Below, in pieces: positions 34,893 to 47,439 of a stretch of DNA of 64,000 nt. This DNA is from Panax quinquefolius. Its lineage: Eukaryota > Streptophyta > Magnoliopsida > Apiales > Araliaceae. The first letter of the stretch is position 1; the number at the start of each line of letters is the position of its first letter. The DNA is taken from positions 10,006,565-10,070,564 of the forward strand of contig CM035151.1 of the NCBI GenBank assembly GCA_020205615.1. The letters run 5' to 3'. The notes beneath the pieces were generated by a model that worked only from the letters and a program-made list of their open reading frames with translations, was not told the DNA's origin and ran no database searches. The position numbers and the translations under genes are program-made.

Positions 34893-35100
34893 TTACAAAT
34901 GCGGGAAAGAGGGACATATCAGCCCAAACTGCCCACAACAGTTTAAGGTATGCTATAATTGTGGAAAAGAAGGACATATCGCTTCGAGATTCATACGATA
35001 TCGAAACCCATCCAAATGGAATGGTGACTCAAAAGGATGTCCCAAAAAAAGTCAAAGTCAACGATTCTCGGAAGAGCATTTGTCATGACCCAATAAAATG
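34893..35100 (+). pseudogene. gag: gag, C-terminal zinc knuckles (element A, resumed)
   Basis: Two complete knuckles are readable in one frame: '[16 protein letters not shown]' and '[14 protein letters not shown]' (final C damaged). They continue A's gag from 3827, across B, and bind genomic RNA. This is the cleanest knuckle pair in the window. Confidence 0.87.
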
Positions 35101-35590
35101 CGAGGAACTCGAACGGTTAGCATGGGTTAGTTAATTATAAATTCTTTAAGTTTATATCTTACTAGATATCGATTCTACCCGTTCTTTTATCTCTTTGCTT
35201 AAGGCCAACGCTTGAACTTGACTACGGAGAAATTAGACTTTGACCTATTTATGGAGACTCTGATTAGAGAAACTTTCATTACATCCGTTGTTTAGAAATC
35301 TTGCTTGATTCAGTTGGCACTATCACATTACTCGTTAACCTTATTTCTATAGAGATATTTGCTTTTGATGTGATTTTAAGGTTAACTACTCATCATGCCA
35401 AATTGATTACTTTTGTAAGGTTGTTAGTTTTCATATTCCTAAGCAAACTCGTTATTCAATTTAAGCAATCAAACCATCAGAGTCAAACATTTTCATATCA
35501 AGCTATGAAGTCATTCGTTTATTACGGATGTCAAGTTTTCTTAGTCCATGTTATGGATTTGAATAAAGACACGTCGATTTGAATAATATT
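35101..35590 (+). pseudogene. Protease remnant (element A)
   Basis: The active-site DNA near 35163 reads 'CTAGATATCGATTCTACCC' (DTGS damaged). 'FAFDVILRLTTHHAKLI' at about 35358-35408 carries the same small deletion as F and M. Confidence 0.72.
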
Positions 35591-35639
35591 CCTGTTGTTA
35601 TTAATTTTTCCCCGACGTATTTCCCAAGAATTTCTTGGT

Positions 35640-36180
35640 TTACTCCCAAAACCCGATATTAAATATTGTATCGACTTTGAACCCAGACAAAACTCATTTC
35701 TAAAATCTCATATCGAATGGCTCCTATTGAACTTCGTGAGTTAAAATTCAACTATAGAATTTGGTACCGAGCCTTTATCCGGTGACTTCCTTTTGTGGAA
35801 TGCACAAGCCGCATCTCCGTAGGGACACCATATTCGCAATGCGATAAGTAAATCGATAGGTGTCATTGTAACGTCGTTATCCAAGGTTGGGATATGAGTC
35901 ACAGATTGAGAACAACCTAAGTCGGTAATCTAAATACGTAGCTTTCAGGCTTAGTTGGTTATTATCGGAGATTCGTTGAAGGATATTCTCGAATCGCTAT
36001 TCCATTAACGCAATTGGTGACTTCAGAGATACAAAATTCGAATGGAGCAAGGAATGTGGGAAGAGCTTCAAAGAACTCAAGAGGAGACTCATTTCAAAGA
36101 CATGTTCGACCATGCCATCCTCGAAAAGTGAACGTGGTAGTCGACGTGTTGAGTAGAAGATCGATATAAGCAACGAGTAC
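35640..36180 (+). pseudogene. Gutted RT/RNase H region with hairpin (element A)
   Basis: It has the same structure as in F: 'APIELRELK' (about 35718-35745), RT text decaying by about 35815, an unrelated segment with a hairpin (35867-35903), the connection motif (35938-35975), then the RNase H deletion joining near 36100-36130. Confidence 0.82.
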
Positions 36181-36349
36181 GATATTGTCAAAGACTAATT
36201 TCGTATAATTTACAAATAATAGAGATGGAGATGAAAACTCTAGGTATCCACGTGATGATATACGAGTATAATCGACTTTAATCGATAAAGTTAAAGCTGT
36301 TCAAGCTACACACCGGAGCTGATGAATTTGAAGAAGGAGGGCAAGAAGT

Positions 36350-36794
36350 TGTTATTTCAAAATCGAGAGAATCGGTGAGGTGAGGAAAGCTCAAACCTTC
36401 GATTTATTAATCCATTTGAAATTCTCGATCGAATAGGAATTGTGGCCTATAGACTCGCTTTTACCGCCAAGTATGACGCGTGTTCATAACGCGTTTTCAC
36501 GATCGATGTTACGTAAATATGTGGACTAATTCGAACCACGTCATTGAGTTAGAACCGAACGAGATAGCCGAGGACTTAACGTACGAGGAGGTACCTGTCA
36601 AGATCTTGTAGAGGAAAGAACATGTCCTATGTACCGAGGTTATACCACAAGTTAAAGTTTTGTGGAGAAACCATGCTATTGAGGAAATGACCTGGGAGTT
36701 GGAAACGAAAATGAAAGCGAGGTATTCTCATCTTTTCAAACACACTGTGAACGCACGCCAATTTCGAGGACGAAATTTCATAAGCGAGGGAGGT
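36350..36794 (+). pseudogene. Integrase C-terminal remnant and chromodomain (element A)
   Basis: The HHCC finger and rve core found in F and M are missing; the sequence passes from the pre-integrase spacer (36300-36360) to 'GKAQTFDLLIHLKFS'-like DNA, the IN C-terminal region. The chromodomain follows: 'VKVLWRNHAIEEMTWELE' at about 36650-36703 and 'ARYSHLFKHT'. The tail 'FHKREGG'-type DNA abuts the LTR. Without integrase this copy could not move unaided. Confidence 0.78.
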
Positions 36795-39551
36795 TGTAAG
36801 ACCAAATTTTTTTTAAATAAAAGGAATTTCTTTTATTTATTATTTTGAAATAGTAAGGGTGGATTTGATTAATGTGGTTAGTTATGGGTAAAATGCGCAA
36901 ATATTTTAAATAAGCAGTGGTGATAAAATATTCATTATTTTCGGGAATATTCGTTTTGGTCGTGGAATATTCGATCTTTTTCTAGAATATTTGTATGACG
37001 GCGCACAGATCTTTTGTGGGCCCCATAACTGAAAAGCGATTGGATGAAGAAAACGATAAATATAAATTGTTTATAAATAGCGTGGTTATTACTGAATATA
37101 TCTGTTTGAATACCCGGTGGTTAAAACACACTAATACGCGTTGTTGAACAAAGAAGACACCAGATTGCACCAATTATTGATTCTACGTAAGAAGGCACTA
37201 CTCAATAATTGTTACTGAAGAATTACTATTTAATATTTTATTTTATTGATTCAATAATTCTTTGCGTTGATATTTTATATTGTCATTGTTTCAATAATTG
37301 TCATTACACAAGATATTTTTTATTATCGGCAATAATTCATATTATCCGAATAATATTATTGGATATCATTATTGGCAATGTCTAGAAAGTTACGCTCAAG
37401 GAGAGGTTTGGTCACCTAATTGCTACCAAGAAGAGAAATTCTTATCGAAAGCCCCATCTTTCCCGAGGCGGCTGGTTGCAATAAGAATGTGATTCGTAAT
37501 ATTATTTGTGAATAATTAATTATTGATTTATATGATGAGGAAAATATTGATTTTATGTGGATATAGATGGAGAAAAATTTTAAAATGACAATTGTTGAAA
37601 ATTAATATTTTATCTTTTCTCGATAAAATAATTCATTTAAATATATTATTTTAATAATATATTAACGGTGATATTTTTATAATGAATGTGGGATATATGA
37701 GTATATGAGGAGGAAGAGTATTTTGTGGCATTAAATGTTTAACACATATTTTGTGTGTTCAGGACACAATTATTGATTAGAAATTTGATTATATACCGTA
37801 AAATCGCTTCGCTTGTGGATTTGGTTAATTTGCATTTGGAATTTGGAAATACTTTCTTCCGCAAAGTTGTAGAGAATTGAAATTCCTATAAAAAGTGCAA
37901 GATTTGAATTTTCTGATGAAAGGGCTATTTATTATGAATTATTGAAGTTCCAAAGTTCAAATAATTGATTTTTGGAAGTTTTAATTGTTTTAATTAACAA
38001 AAACGTTTTTGGAATGTTTAGGTGGCCTCATTTAACATGTGTAGGAGCTGAATTCAGTTGGCAAGTGTAAGGTATGAGGTTTTGGAAAATATATATTATT
38101 ATTATATTAAATTTTCTGCTTTGGTGTTCTAAAGATTTTCCTATAAATAGGGTGCTTAGGTTAGAATTGAAAATCACACGTAAAACCAAGTTTTCTCTCT
38201 CTATTATTATCGGCGTATTCTTGTGAGTATTTTGAGTATACTTTGAGTATTGCTATACAAGTGCAAGTTCAAGTCATAGCCTATATCCTGTTTCAACTAA
38301 GATCTTGTCTTTCGAGGTAAGGGATGTTATTTTCTTCTCAAATGATATTATTTCTTCAATATCATTATCTTTGAAATATTGGTTGGAACTTTTTATCAAA
38401 TTTGGAACTTTTTCATGCCTGGGGTTATTTATTCATGAGTTACTATTCACGAAGTTACTATTCATGAGTTACTATTCACGAGTTACTATTCACGAAAGTA
38501 CTATTCATTTAAGCGTGAAGATGTTTTTTTGTGAAATTTCTATCTTTTGGTGTTCTGAGTTACTATTCACGACACTCAAGACTATTCACGCAATACTTGA
38601 CTTATTCACGAATACGGCAAGACTATTCACCAAAAATAAAATTTTTCTTTTCGTCGAAAATATCTATTATGGATACTAGCTTTGATTGTATCCATGTTTT
38701 GATCATTCTTGAATTTTACACCACTATGATTATTTTTGAGGTATTTTTGACGTGGATAAAACAAAGTACGAATCCTTAATCCTTAATCTCTTGTCATTTG
38801 TTTCACCGGATTCATTTCTTTAAAATATTTTCATCATCTTCATCTTAAATGATGATATTATGGAATATCTTTGGCCCAGTAGTCAAAGATGAATGATTTT
38901 CAAGAATATCTTTGGCCCGTAGTGCAAAGATGAACAGTGTTTAGATGAACATGACTAATCGATGAATATCTTTGGCTCAGTAGTGCAAAGATGAATATTT
39001 GATTCGGATGTATGTTGATTGATGTTACAGGATAAAAGATAGAGCGATTTAACTTTTAAATTCATACATGTAAGATAGTAGTTGCATTCTCTACTTAACT
39101 CTTCTAATGAATTATTATTTCCACGCTAATATTGGTTTAAAACTTGTTGTCTATTGTATTCTATTAGTTTTTTTCCTCGTTGAAGACTAATGATAATTTG
39201 TTGTATATTATCTTAGTCATAATATTCTTTACCGGGCTAGTTGAGCTCACCCTTTTCCTTGTTGTTCCATTTTTCTTCTCGGGAGGCGAGAATGTAAAGT
39301 AGTAGTCAATGGGTATGGAATGAAGGTTCTAGAGAGAGTTGTTTAGTAGTCCTCACCGCTTTTGTAAAATAATATATCAATAATTATGATGGGGATTTAT
39401 TTGCGTGTGGATATTGTCTAGATGGCAATATCTCAGTATTTAAACTCACGGTTTATATGTTGTAATAATAAAGTTGTAGTTATTTACGTACCATGTATTT
39501 GGCGACTCGTAGAATGGGTTGGATAGAATGGACCTATTTTTGGGGCGTCAT
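36795..39551 (+). repeat. 3' LTR of element A (type 1)
   Basis: TGTAAGACCAAATTTT to TTTTTGGGGCGTCA. It agrees closely with 1-2656. GTGGGCCC is near 37016, a TATA box is at 38142-38149, and repeat arrays are at 38424-38630 and 38860-39000. Confidence 0.92.
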
Positions 39552-39639
39552 AATAACATTATATCAAATTTATTCCATAATATTCAAAAATAATATTTAT
39601 AGAAAAATTCATCTTTATTTATAAAGTTGGGGTCTTACA
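39552..39639 (-). repeat. Fragment of J's 3' LTR, split by element A
   Basis: It matches 46975-47062 ('CATTATATCAAATTTATTCC' through 'GGGGTCTTACA') and is followed by the purine-tract complement 'ACCTCCCCTTCTTATG'. Confidence 0.88.
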
Positions 39640-39649
39640 ACCTCCCCTT

Positions 39650-39830
39650 CTTATGAAATTTCAGCCCTCGAAATTAGGGTACGATACTGGTATGTCGAAG
39701 AGGTAAGGATACCTTGATTTCATTTTTTGATTCTAACTCCCAAGTCATTTCCTCAACATCGTGGTTCCTCCACAAAACTTTGACTTGAGGTATAACCTCG
39801 AGCGTAGAATATGTTCCTTCTTATCCAAAA
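39650..39830 (-). pseudogene. Chromodomain-like C-terminus (element J)
   Basis: The complement of 39742-39806 encodes 'QVKVLWRNHDVEEMTWEL' in the same form as B. The purine tract lies just beyond, toward 39640. Confidence 0.8.
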
Positions 39831-39899
39831 TTTGAACAGAACCTCTTCATACGTCAAATCTTCCGCTATTTCGTCCGGTTCTAACTCAATAATATGGTT

Positions 39900-40990
39900 C
39901 GGTCTTTCACATATTTACGTAACATGGATATGTGAAAACGTTATGAACACGAGACATACTTGGCGGTAGAAGCGAGTCTATAGGCCACAGTTCCTACCGA
40001 TCGAGGATTAAAATGGACCGGATGAATCGAGGATCGAGTTTTCCTCTCTTTCCAAATCTTGTAACTCCTTTCCATGGAGTAATTCTTAACAACACATGAT
40101 CTCCTATACCGAATTTCACGTCCTTTCGATGAAGATCAAGATAACTCTTTTTTGTCGATTTTGTGAGGTTTTATACGTGCTTCGGATCGTTTGAATCTTT
40201 TTCCGTAGTCATACGTATCAACTCCGGTCCCAACAACGTTGCTTCACCCACCTCATCCCAAAGATATCGGAGAACGACACTTTCTTCCATACAACGCTTG
40301 AATGGAGCCATGCCAATACTTGCTTGATAACCGTTGTTGAGGGAAAACTCCACCAATGGTAAGAACTTGTCCCAACTTCCCTTGAAATCAAGGACACAGA
40401 GTCTTAATAGATCTTCAAGAGTTTGAATAGTCCTCTTCGATCGTCCGTCTGTCTTCGAGGATGATATGCCGAAGCTAAATCGTAAGTCTGTGCCTCATAG
40501 CTTTTTGCAACTAACCCAAAATCGTGAAGTGAATCTTGGGTCTCGATCGTAAACTATGGATACCTAAGATACCATGCGATCTTATAATCTCGTTTATGTA
40601 CATACGAGCAAGACGTTCAAGTGTATAAGTTTCTCGATTCGAAGAAATGAGCAGACTTGGTCAATCTATCAACAATGACCCAAATCGCATCAATGCCTTG
40701 AGAAACCTTAGGGAAGACCCCAGAACGAAATCCATGGTAATGTGCTCCCACTTCCATTCGGAATTTCAAGTGGTTGTAATGGACCTTTTGGTACTTGATG
40801 CTCCGCTTTAACTCGCTGACAAGTTAGACACCTTGAGATAAACAACGCTATCTCTCTCTTCATATTACTCCACCAAAATGTACGATTTAATATCATGATA
40901 CATTTTGGTACTCCTGTGATGGATTGCAAATGGTGTGTTGTGCGCCTCCATCATGATATTATACTTTAAATCGTGGTCGTTAGGAACACA
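39900..40990 (-). pseudogene. Integrase (element J)
   Basis: On the minus strand, 40929-40708 holds the HHCC finger ('TFWWSNMKREIALFISRC', '[16 protein letters not shown]'). The rve core covers about 40700-40250, with the '[10 protein letters not shown]' region near 40670 and the segment 'VEFSLNNGYQASIGMAPFKR' at 40356-40290. The C-terminal part runs to about 39900. Frames are broken at several points. Confidence 0.83.
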
Positions 40991-41269
40991 AAGTCCGGAG
41001 TTGACTCAAGTATTCCTTCTTCATCGATTCTTGCTTCCCAAGATAGCACCTTCTTGCACTTTCTTCCTCATATACGCATCGCCTCCCAGTCTCAGAAGCT
41101 TGAGCAACTTTAACTTTATCGATTAAAGCTCTCGGTTCTACTCAGATACTCGCTTATCATCACATACGTCCCCGAGTCTTTAACTCTATCTCCATCCTTT
41201 GCAAGTCACACAAAATGGGCGCTGCGTTGACAATATCGCACTTCAGACTTGCATATGATTTTCTACTCA

Positions 41270-41680
41270 ACGCGCTACCTACCACGCTCGCTTTTCCAGA
41301 TGGTATTGGATGGTACGATCATAATCTTTCATCAGCTTCAAGCCAACGTCGTTGTCGCATGTTGAGTTCCTTTGAGTGAAGAAATATTTGAGGCTTTTAT
41401 GATCCGTAAAGATCTCCACTTTCTCCCCATATAAGTAATGCCTCCAAATTTTAAGCAAGAAGACAACAAATGCCAACTCTAGATCATGAGTAGGATAATT
41501 CTCTCATATTCTTTGAGTTGTCGCGAGGAGGCATAGGCTATAACTTTTCCATGTGTTGATGAGAACACATCCCAACCTTTGCTCAAGCATCATCAGAGAT
41601 GACAAATCCGTCCGAGCCGATGGTATTGCGTAACAGGTCTTAAATAAGTCTCCTCTCGAGTTCTTGAAAACTCTTCTCAC
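41270..41680 (-). pseudogene. RNase H domain (element J)
   Basis: 41476-41279 reads '[20 protein letters not shown]', then '[13 protein letters not shown]' and 'HLEKRAW'; the TDH motif is intact. The upstream 'LKRR' and 'AS' region (41580-41660) is frame-broken. Confidence 0.83.
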
Positions 41681-41739
41681 ATTCTTCGCCCAACCGAACT
41701 TTCAGATCTTTTCGAGTCATTGAGTCGATGGAGTAGCGA

Positions 41740-42510
41740 TTCGAGAAAATCCTTCCACGAATCTCCGATAATAACCAAATTTAAACCGAGAAAGCTACGA
41801 TCTTCGGTCATCGATTTAGGTTGTTCCTACTTTGAATAGCTTCAATCTTTGCCGGGTCAACAGATATTCCATGACTTGATACCACGTGCCCAAGGAATGC
41901 TACTTCTTCGCCGTAACTCGCGATTTCTTCAACTTGGCATAAAGCTTATATTCACGAAGCTTTTGGAGTGTCACCTCAAGTGTTGCTCATGATCTTCGCT
42001 TTTGGAATAAATAAGGATGTCATCAATAAAGACTACCACAAAGTGATCTAAATATTCCTTGAATACTCTGGCTCATCATATCCATGAAGGCAAAGAGAGC
42101 ATTAGTCAATCCAAAGGACATGACTAGAATTCATAATACCCGCATCGAGTTCTTAAAGCCGTCTTTGGAATGTCACGGTTCTAATCTTCAATTTGTGATA
42201 TCCGGAACGAAGATCTATCTTTGAAAAGAATTTGGCTCTTGTAACCGGGTCAAACAGTCATCAATACGTGGCAATGGATACCTATTTTTGATGGTGACAT
42301 GATTCAACTCCCGATAATCAATACAAAGTCGATACTCCCATCTTTCTTCTTCACGAATGTAACAGAGCACCCCAAGGAGAAGTACTAGACTTAATAAAGC
42401 CAATGTCTAACAACAATTCAGTAGTTGGGTCTTTAACTCCTCAAGTTCAATAGAGCCATTCGATATGGGGCTTTGGAAATAGGTTTTGTAGACGGGTTCA
42501 AGGTCGATAC
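41740..42510 (-). pseudogene. Reverse transcriptase domain (element J)
   Basis: 42403-42215 reads '[20 protein letters not shown]' and '[13 protein letters not shown]'. The catalytic FIDD is encoded by the complement of about 42017-42034. The connection 'SFLGLVGYY' region is near 41780. This is the second RT-bearing copy in the window besides B. Confidence 0.87.
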
Positions 42511-42759
42511 AAAATTCAATTTCACACTGGGGGTAGCAGAAGTTCTTCTGGGAATAAGTCAGAAATTTATTAACAATAGAAATATCGCTCAAAACCGACG
42601 TATTTTATTTAAATCGTGATATGAGCTAAGAAAGCTCGACATCCGCTTTTCAATAAACGTAATAGCTTTATGGCTTGAGATGACCGTGATTGATTTTAAT
42701 GGTTTGGTCGTTTGAATTCGCATAATAGGTTGATTAGAATATGAAAGCTAACAACCTTA

Positions 42760-43080
42760 TTTAAAACAATCAATTTTTTTTAATGACAAGTAGTTAACCA
42801 ATCAATCCACAGAATCACGCCAAATGCAAGTATTTTTAATGAAATAAGATCGACAGTGTAATGTGAGGTACCGATTTGAACCAAACAAGACTTATAAAAA
42901 AGATGGATGTAATGAAGGTTTCTCCCAACGGAGTTTCCACGAGATAAGTCAAAGTCTAATTTCTCCCGAGTCAAATTTAATCGATGAGCGCAAGTAGGAG
43001 AAATAAAAGAATAGGTAGAACCCAGATCAAATAAAGTATAGACTTCATTAGAGTTTATGATAAGCTTACCCGTGATGACC
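42760..43080 (-). pseudogene. Protease domain (element J)
   Basis: One frame (43469-42780) covers 'NEVYTLFDLGSTYSFISPTC' down to 'ILWIDWLTTCH'. The catalytic triad is printed D-L-G instead of D-T-G. Other copies vary at the same codon, so I suspect sequence error more than a real change. Confidence 0.83.
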
Positions 43081-43084
43081 TCAT

Positions 43085-44278
43085 TCGGGTTCCTTCTTTC
43101 TCGGGAGGTCACAACAAACGCTTCTCCCATGCGACCACCGTTTTGACTTTTTCGGGATGACCTTTGGTGCCTCCATCCTAGTTGAATTTGTTTTGTGAAC
43201 GCACAAAATCGAGCCAAGTGACCTTCTCTTCCACAATTATAACATGCTTTTTGACTGACGTGGCAGCTTTGACCGATGTGTCCCTCTCCTCCGCATTTGA
43301 AGCATATGATAGGTGGTCTTTTCGCTTCCTTAACAACGGTCTTTCGCCGACGTCTTTCCATCATTGTTGAATCTCCTTTTCTTAAAATGTCCATTCTTAT
43401 TGTTTTGGCCTCGATTACCACCAAGTGGTTACCATATCCGCCCGTTGATTCCTCCACGCTTGTTGTCACCGCCGATGACTAGTCTCGTTAGTATTATAAT
43501 TTTTTTTACCGCTTCTTTTAGTTGCGTTGACTCGTTATCGCGCTTCCACTAATCGAGCCCTATTTACAACATCTGAATAAAAACACGGTTTATGAGAAAT
43601 AAGATGTTGACGTATCTCCGACTTCAAACCTCTTAAAAACATTCGCGCCATTCTTTCTTCATTATCCACCAAGTGGGGACGAAATCGTGATAACTCGCAA
43701 ATTTTGCCTCGTGTTGCGACACTGGCCATATTGTTTTGTTCTAACTTGATAAACTCCACCTCCTTACATGTATGTAATACTTTCAGAAAGTATTTGTCGT
43801 TGAATGACTCTCGAACTTCTCCCAAGATATCTTCAAGACAAAGAAGTTGAGTACGCTTTTACCGATTCCCACCAAGAATCGCTTCTCACAAGCAACATAA
43901 AGGCGTAGAAGGAACCTTTGCTCTTCTGGAGCATCCCAAGACATCAAATATCTTGGTAATCTGCTTTATCCAAGCTTCCGCGAAGTGGTTTTGCTCTCCC
44001 TTAAACTCCGGTGGTCCCAGCCTTGAATTGTTTAGCGGTGACCACCGAGAGTTTTCCGTGTTTCCACCCCACGCTGGACAGAGTCGCCTCTTCCCGGCTG
44101 TTGCATAAATTGCATAAAGCCTCTCAACATTTGATCATTCATCATTTGGTCAAGTGTTGTTGTTTTGCATGAGGATTGTCGCCTTCCTCGATGCACATTA
44201 TCCTCGATTATTGAGCATATGTGGTGAATCAACGATCGCCTCGAGCTCCATTGCTATTCTCAACATTCTCGATGTCAT
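43085..44278 (-). pseudogene. gag: gag (element J)
   Basis: The ATG complement at about 44276-44278 starts 'MTSRMLRIAMELEA'-type DNA, a shifted reading of B's 'MTSENVENSNG'. The capsid core covers about 44060-43540 ('SRFRPHLVDNEERMARMFLR', 'GLKSEIRQHLISHKPCF'). The double knuckle reads 'CFKCGGEGHIGQSCHVSQKA' and 'CYNCGREGHLARFC' at about 43310-43195, both intact. This is the best gag knuckle pair of type 2. Confidence 0.87.
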
Positions 44279-44443
44279 TTTTGACATCGCCACAAAACAA
44301 AAGGTTAATCGACATGTAACAAATTATCCCTATCTTCCGACCAACCAATAAAATAAGACATAAACTTAGTAGGTCATACTAAGCAAGGTATTCCCTGTCT
44401 CTCCTCCTAGTACTATTCTCACATCTTAGTCGGGATCATATAT

Positions 44444-44460
44444 CCTAAGCTCGATACTAA
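44444..44460 (-). other. PBS of element J
   Basis: The complement 'CCTAAGCTCGATACTAA' lies next to the LTR terminus 'CCGTGACGCCCCC'. Confidence 0.75.
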
Positions 44461-44462
44461 CC

Positions 44463-47062
44463 GTGACGCCCCCAAAATTAGGTATACATCACCCATCTTG
44501 GGTCGCCACTTACATGGTAAATGTAATTTAAATACAACTTATTAACATAATCGTCAGGTATAATACGATATAAATCGTGAGTTTAAATACAAATATCGCC
44601 TACTAGATATTATACAAACTCAAAAAAAAAGTCCTCATTACAATTATTATCACACTATTTCACGTAATAGTGAGGACTACTAATGCTATCTTCGTGGACC
44701 ATCACTGCTTCCGACTCGCCCCAAATTTATATTCTCATTTCAAGAGAACAAATGAAAGAAAGGGTGAGCTCAACTAGCCCAAGAAGAAATATTATGACTA
44801 AGATAATGCGTAATAAATTATCAATAGTCTTCAACAATGTTAAACCGATAAAATACAATAGATAAACCAGCTTTAATCTGCAATGGAATAAGCAATCCAT
44901 TAAAAGAGTCAAGTAGAAAATAAAGTCTACTATCTTTTTAGGTTTTAAAAGGTTTTTCATCATCGTTTATAGCCGAGACTAGAAACTTTAATAAATATTC
45001 CACATCATCGAATCACCCCCGCACTACGGCCAAGGATATTCTTTAAGATCACGACCACAATTATTCACGCACTACGGCCAAGAATATTTGTGTATTCATT
45101 AATGGTTATGATCATGCCAACAATCGGCCCACCAATGCACTACTACCATCGAGGATTTTTATCACATCATTTGTAACATTACGGCCATGATTACACCGAA
45201 TAGTCTCTCGGTCATAATCATACCAAGTCCATCTATGCACTACATGTGCCATGATGACTTTCAACATAATATAAACATGAGGATGATGACAATGATATAA
45301 GAATTCAATAAAACAAGTTCAAGAATTATTTTATCCAGAATTATTAACGCCCAAATTATCAACACGATACTATTTTGTAGAGTAAAATTCAAGAATGATT
45401 AATAGAATATTTCCATGAAAAGATATCGATGAAAAGCAAATATCAAGGATATTCCGCTAATTTCATGGAGTATATAAGTCAAAGTTTTAACCAACCGGGT
45501 ATAATAAAGAATGGAATAACAAAAAAATCACCACGCATGCGATAATCGCATGCATGAGTTATTCCAAATGTAATAATAAATAATCGGAACCGGTCGTCGT
45601 GAAATTCACACCAAGCAGGATGTTCCAACAGAATAATAAAGATGGAACCAGATCCGTGTAAAAACACATGATAGGATATTCCAATGAATGAAAAAGACGG
45701 AACCACGTCCTGTAAAACACACGCATAAGATGTTCCAATGAATAATAAAGATTTAAACCAGTCCGGGTGTAAAACACATGCATGTGATGTTCCAACAGAA
45801 TAATAAAGATTTTAACCAGTCCTGTAAAACACACGCATGTGATGTTCCAATGTAATAATAGAAGAATGTCACCAAGTATAGGTAAACCACGATACAAAAG
45901 TTATTCCAATGTAATAATAAGCAATGGAATAACAATAATTCTCTTCATGAATAAGAAAGAATAACACCCTTACTTTTGGTAGGAGATTGAATACGCGCAG
46001 AAAACAGTAAGAATAAAATACTCTTCTTCTTTCTCTTATTCTCTCTATAGTTTTCTCTCTATAGCTTGAATGAATTCGTGAAAAATAATGAAGCACTAGC
46101 CTCTATATTTATAGAAGATTTCTAGCTTAGCACCGCCGTGTGAAAAGGAAAAAGTGGTTTCGATGACTAATAATGTGAAAAGAAAAGTGGTTCGACGCTC
46201 AGAATGTGAAACGACAAGTGGTTCGACGCTCAGAATGTGAAACGACAAGTGGTTCGACACTTTGTAATGTGAAACGACAAGTGGTTCGACGTCCGGTAAA
46301 GGTAATTACTATCGACGAAGGTAATTACTATTCACAAGAGTAATTACTATCGACGAAGGTAATTACTATCAATTAAGGTAAATACTATCGACGAAGGTAA
46401 TTCTTATTCATTAAAGGTAATTACTATGACGAAGAGACTCTTAGATGATGACATATGAGCCCCCATAAAATAATCAAACTTACCACAAATCATTTTATTT
46501 TTCATCAACACATATTTAATCTTTCAACAATTATTAATCATTTATAACTTGTCGCCTCAATTATTGATTTAATACTATAACATATTATATGTATGATAAT
46601 CGTGACAATAATTGAATCAATAATATAAGAGATACGATGCAAAAGAATTATCGTAGTAATAATTAAGCATAAATGAGTGACTTCTCACGTAAAGATCAAT
46701 AATCAATACCGCAGGTGCTACTACGCAACCATGCCAGACATCGCAGATTTTTACCACCTAGTAGTTCAACAGCTTTTAACAGAATACCTCCGCTAGTTAT
46801 TTTTATAAAATATTTTTGTCGCTTTCTCAATCCGATAATAATTACATTAATGGGGTCCACCAATGATCGAGTCATTGCATTTAATATTCCCTAACAAAAA
46901 GAATATTCCCACCAAACTAATATTTTATAACAACTTGCATACTTTTGCAAAATTTATAAATATTACCCACAACTATAACATTATATCAAATTTATTCCAT
47001 AATATTCAAAAATAATATTTATAGAAAAATTCATCTTTATTTATAAAAGTTGGGGTCTTACA
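44463..47062 (-). repeat. 5' LTR of element J (type 2)
   Basis: It runs from GTGACGCCCCC to GGGGTCTTACA. It includes the 60-bp repeats (45555-45870), the inverted TATA box TATTTATA (46106-46113), U3 repeats (46150-46435) and GGGTCCAC near 46853. Confidence 0.92.
46150..46435 (-). repeat. U3 tandem repeats in J's LTR
   Basis: 4-5 copies of a unit near 35 bp ('GTGAAACGACAAGTGGTTCG', 46150-46295) are followed by about seven copies of a 20-bp unit ('GGTAATTACTATCGACGAA', 46300-46435). These are the same arrays as B's 4444-4705, directly upstream of J's promoter in its own orientation. Confidence 0.8.
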
Positions 47063-47222
47063 AATGATACTTTCTTAATCCATATGTCAAAATCTTAAAT
47101 GACAATCTTTTAAGAACGGACGGAGTAATTTATTTTTCTCGAAAGTTGTAAACGACAAACTTTTTGAAACAATTTTTTTTTTTTAAACGATATTTCTTTA
47201 GGAACGGGGTGAGTAATAATTG
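47063..47222. repeat. Remnants of Stowaway-like MITEs beside J
   Basis: 'GAACGGACGGAGTAA' (about 47115-47127) and 'GGAACGGGGTGAGTAA' (47201-47216) resemble the right TIR of Stowaway elements. J may have landed in such an element. The left ends are missing. Confidence 0.45.
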
Positions 47223-47238
47223 TTGACGCACAGAGAGA

Positions 47239-47439
47239 TACTCCCTCCGTCCCTATTTAAATGACGTTTTAGAAATGGACACAAGAATTAAGATAATGAT
47301 TAAAAAACATTAAATATAGTACTCAATTGTCTATAATACCCTTAAATCATTAATTTATCATAGATTTGAACAAACGTCAATTAATTAGGGACAAATAAAA
47401 AATTCTAAAACGTCGTTTAAATAGGGACGGAGGGAGTAT
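47239..47439. mobile_element. Stowaway-type MITE (Tc1/mariner derived), complete
   Basis: The termini CTCCCTCCGTCCCTATTTAA and its complement, about 32 bp of TIR, lie at 47241-47272 and 47406-47437, with TA on both sides as the target duplication. Length is 197 bp without TSD and there is no coding capacity. It matches the family's usual terminus. Confidence 0.9.

Larger units (their letters stand above)
1..39551 (+). mobile_element. Element A: plus-strand Ty3/gypsy chromovirus (Tekay-like), internally deleted, interrupted by element B
   Basis: The element has a 5' LTR (cut by the window edge), primer site, gag start, then a 31-kb insertion (element B), then the rest of gag, protease, pol remnants, chromodomain and a 3' LTR at 36795-39551. 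The two internal pieces join cleanly across TSD TTACA. The right piece is only about 1.9 kb: the RT core, RNase H and most of integrase are missing, so the copy is non-autonomous. A is itself inserted in the 3' LTR of minus-strand element J, because J's LTR resumes directly after A's 3' LTR. The left flank is outside the window. Confidence 0.88.
39552..47062 (-). mobile_element. Element J: minus-strand chromovirus with complete domain set
   Basis: The 5' LTR is at 44463-47062, the internal region at 39640-44462, and only the last 88 bp (plus-strand view) of the 3' LTR remain at 39552-39639; the rest lies left of the window beyond element A. It has the same type and domain order as B. Confidence 0.9.

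Noticed and set aside
42960..43040. Protease active site changed from DTG to DLG in J (and M) as a real loss of function
   Set aside because: Six copies show different spellings at the same codons, including frame-shifted ones. Sequence error is the simpler explanation.
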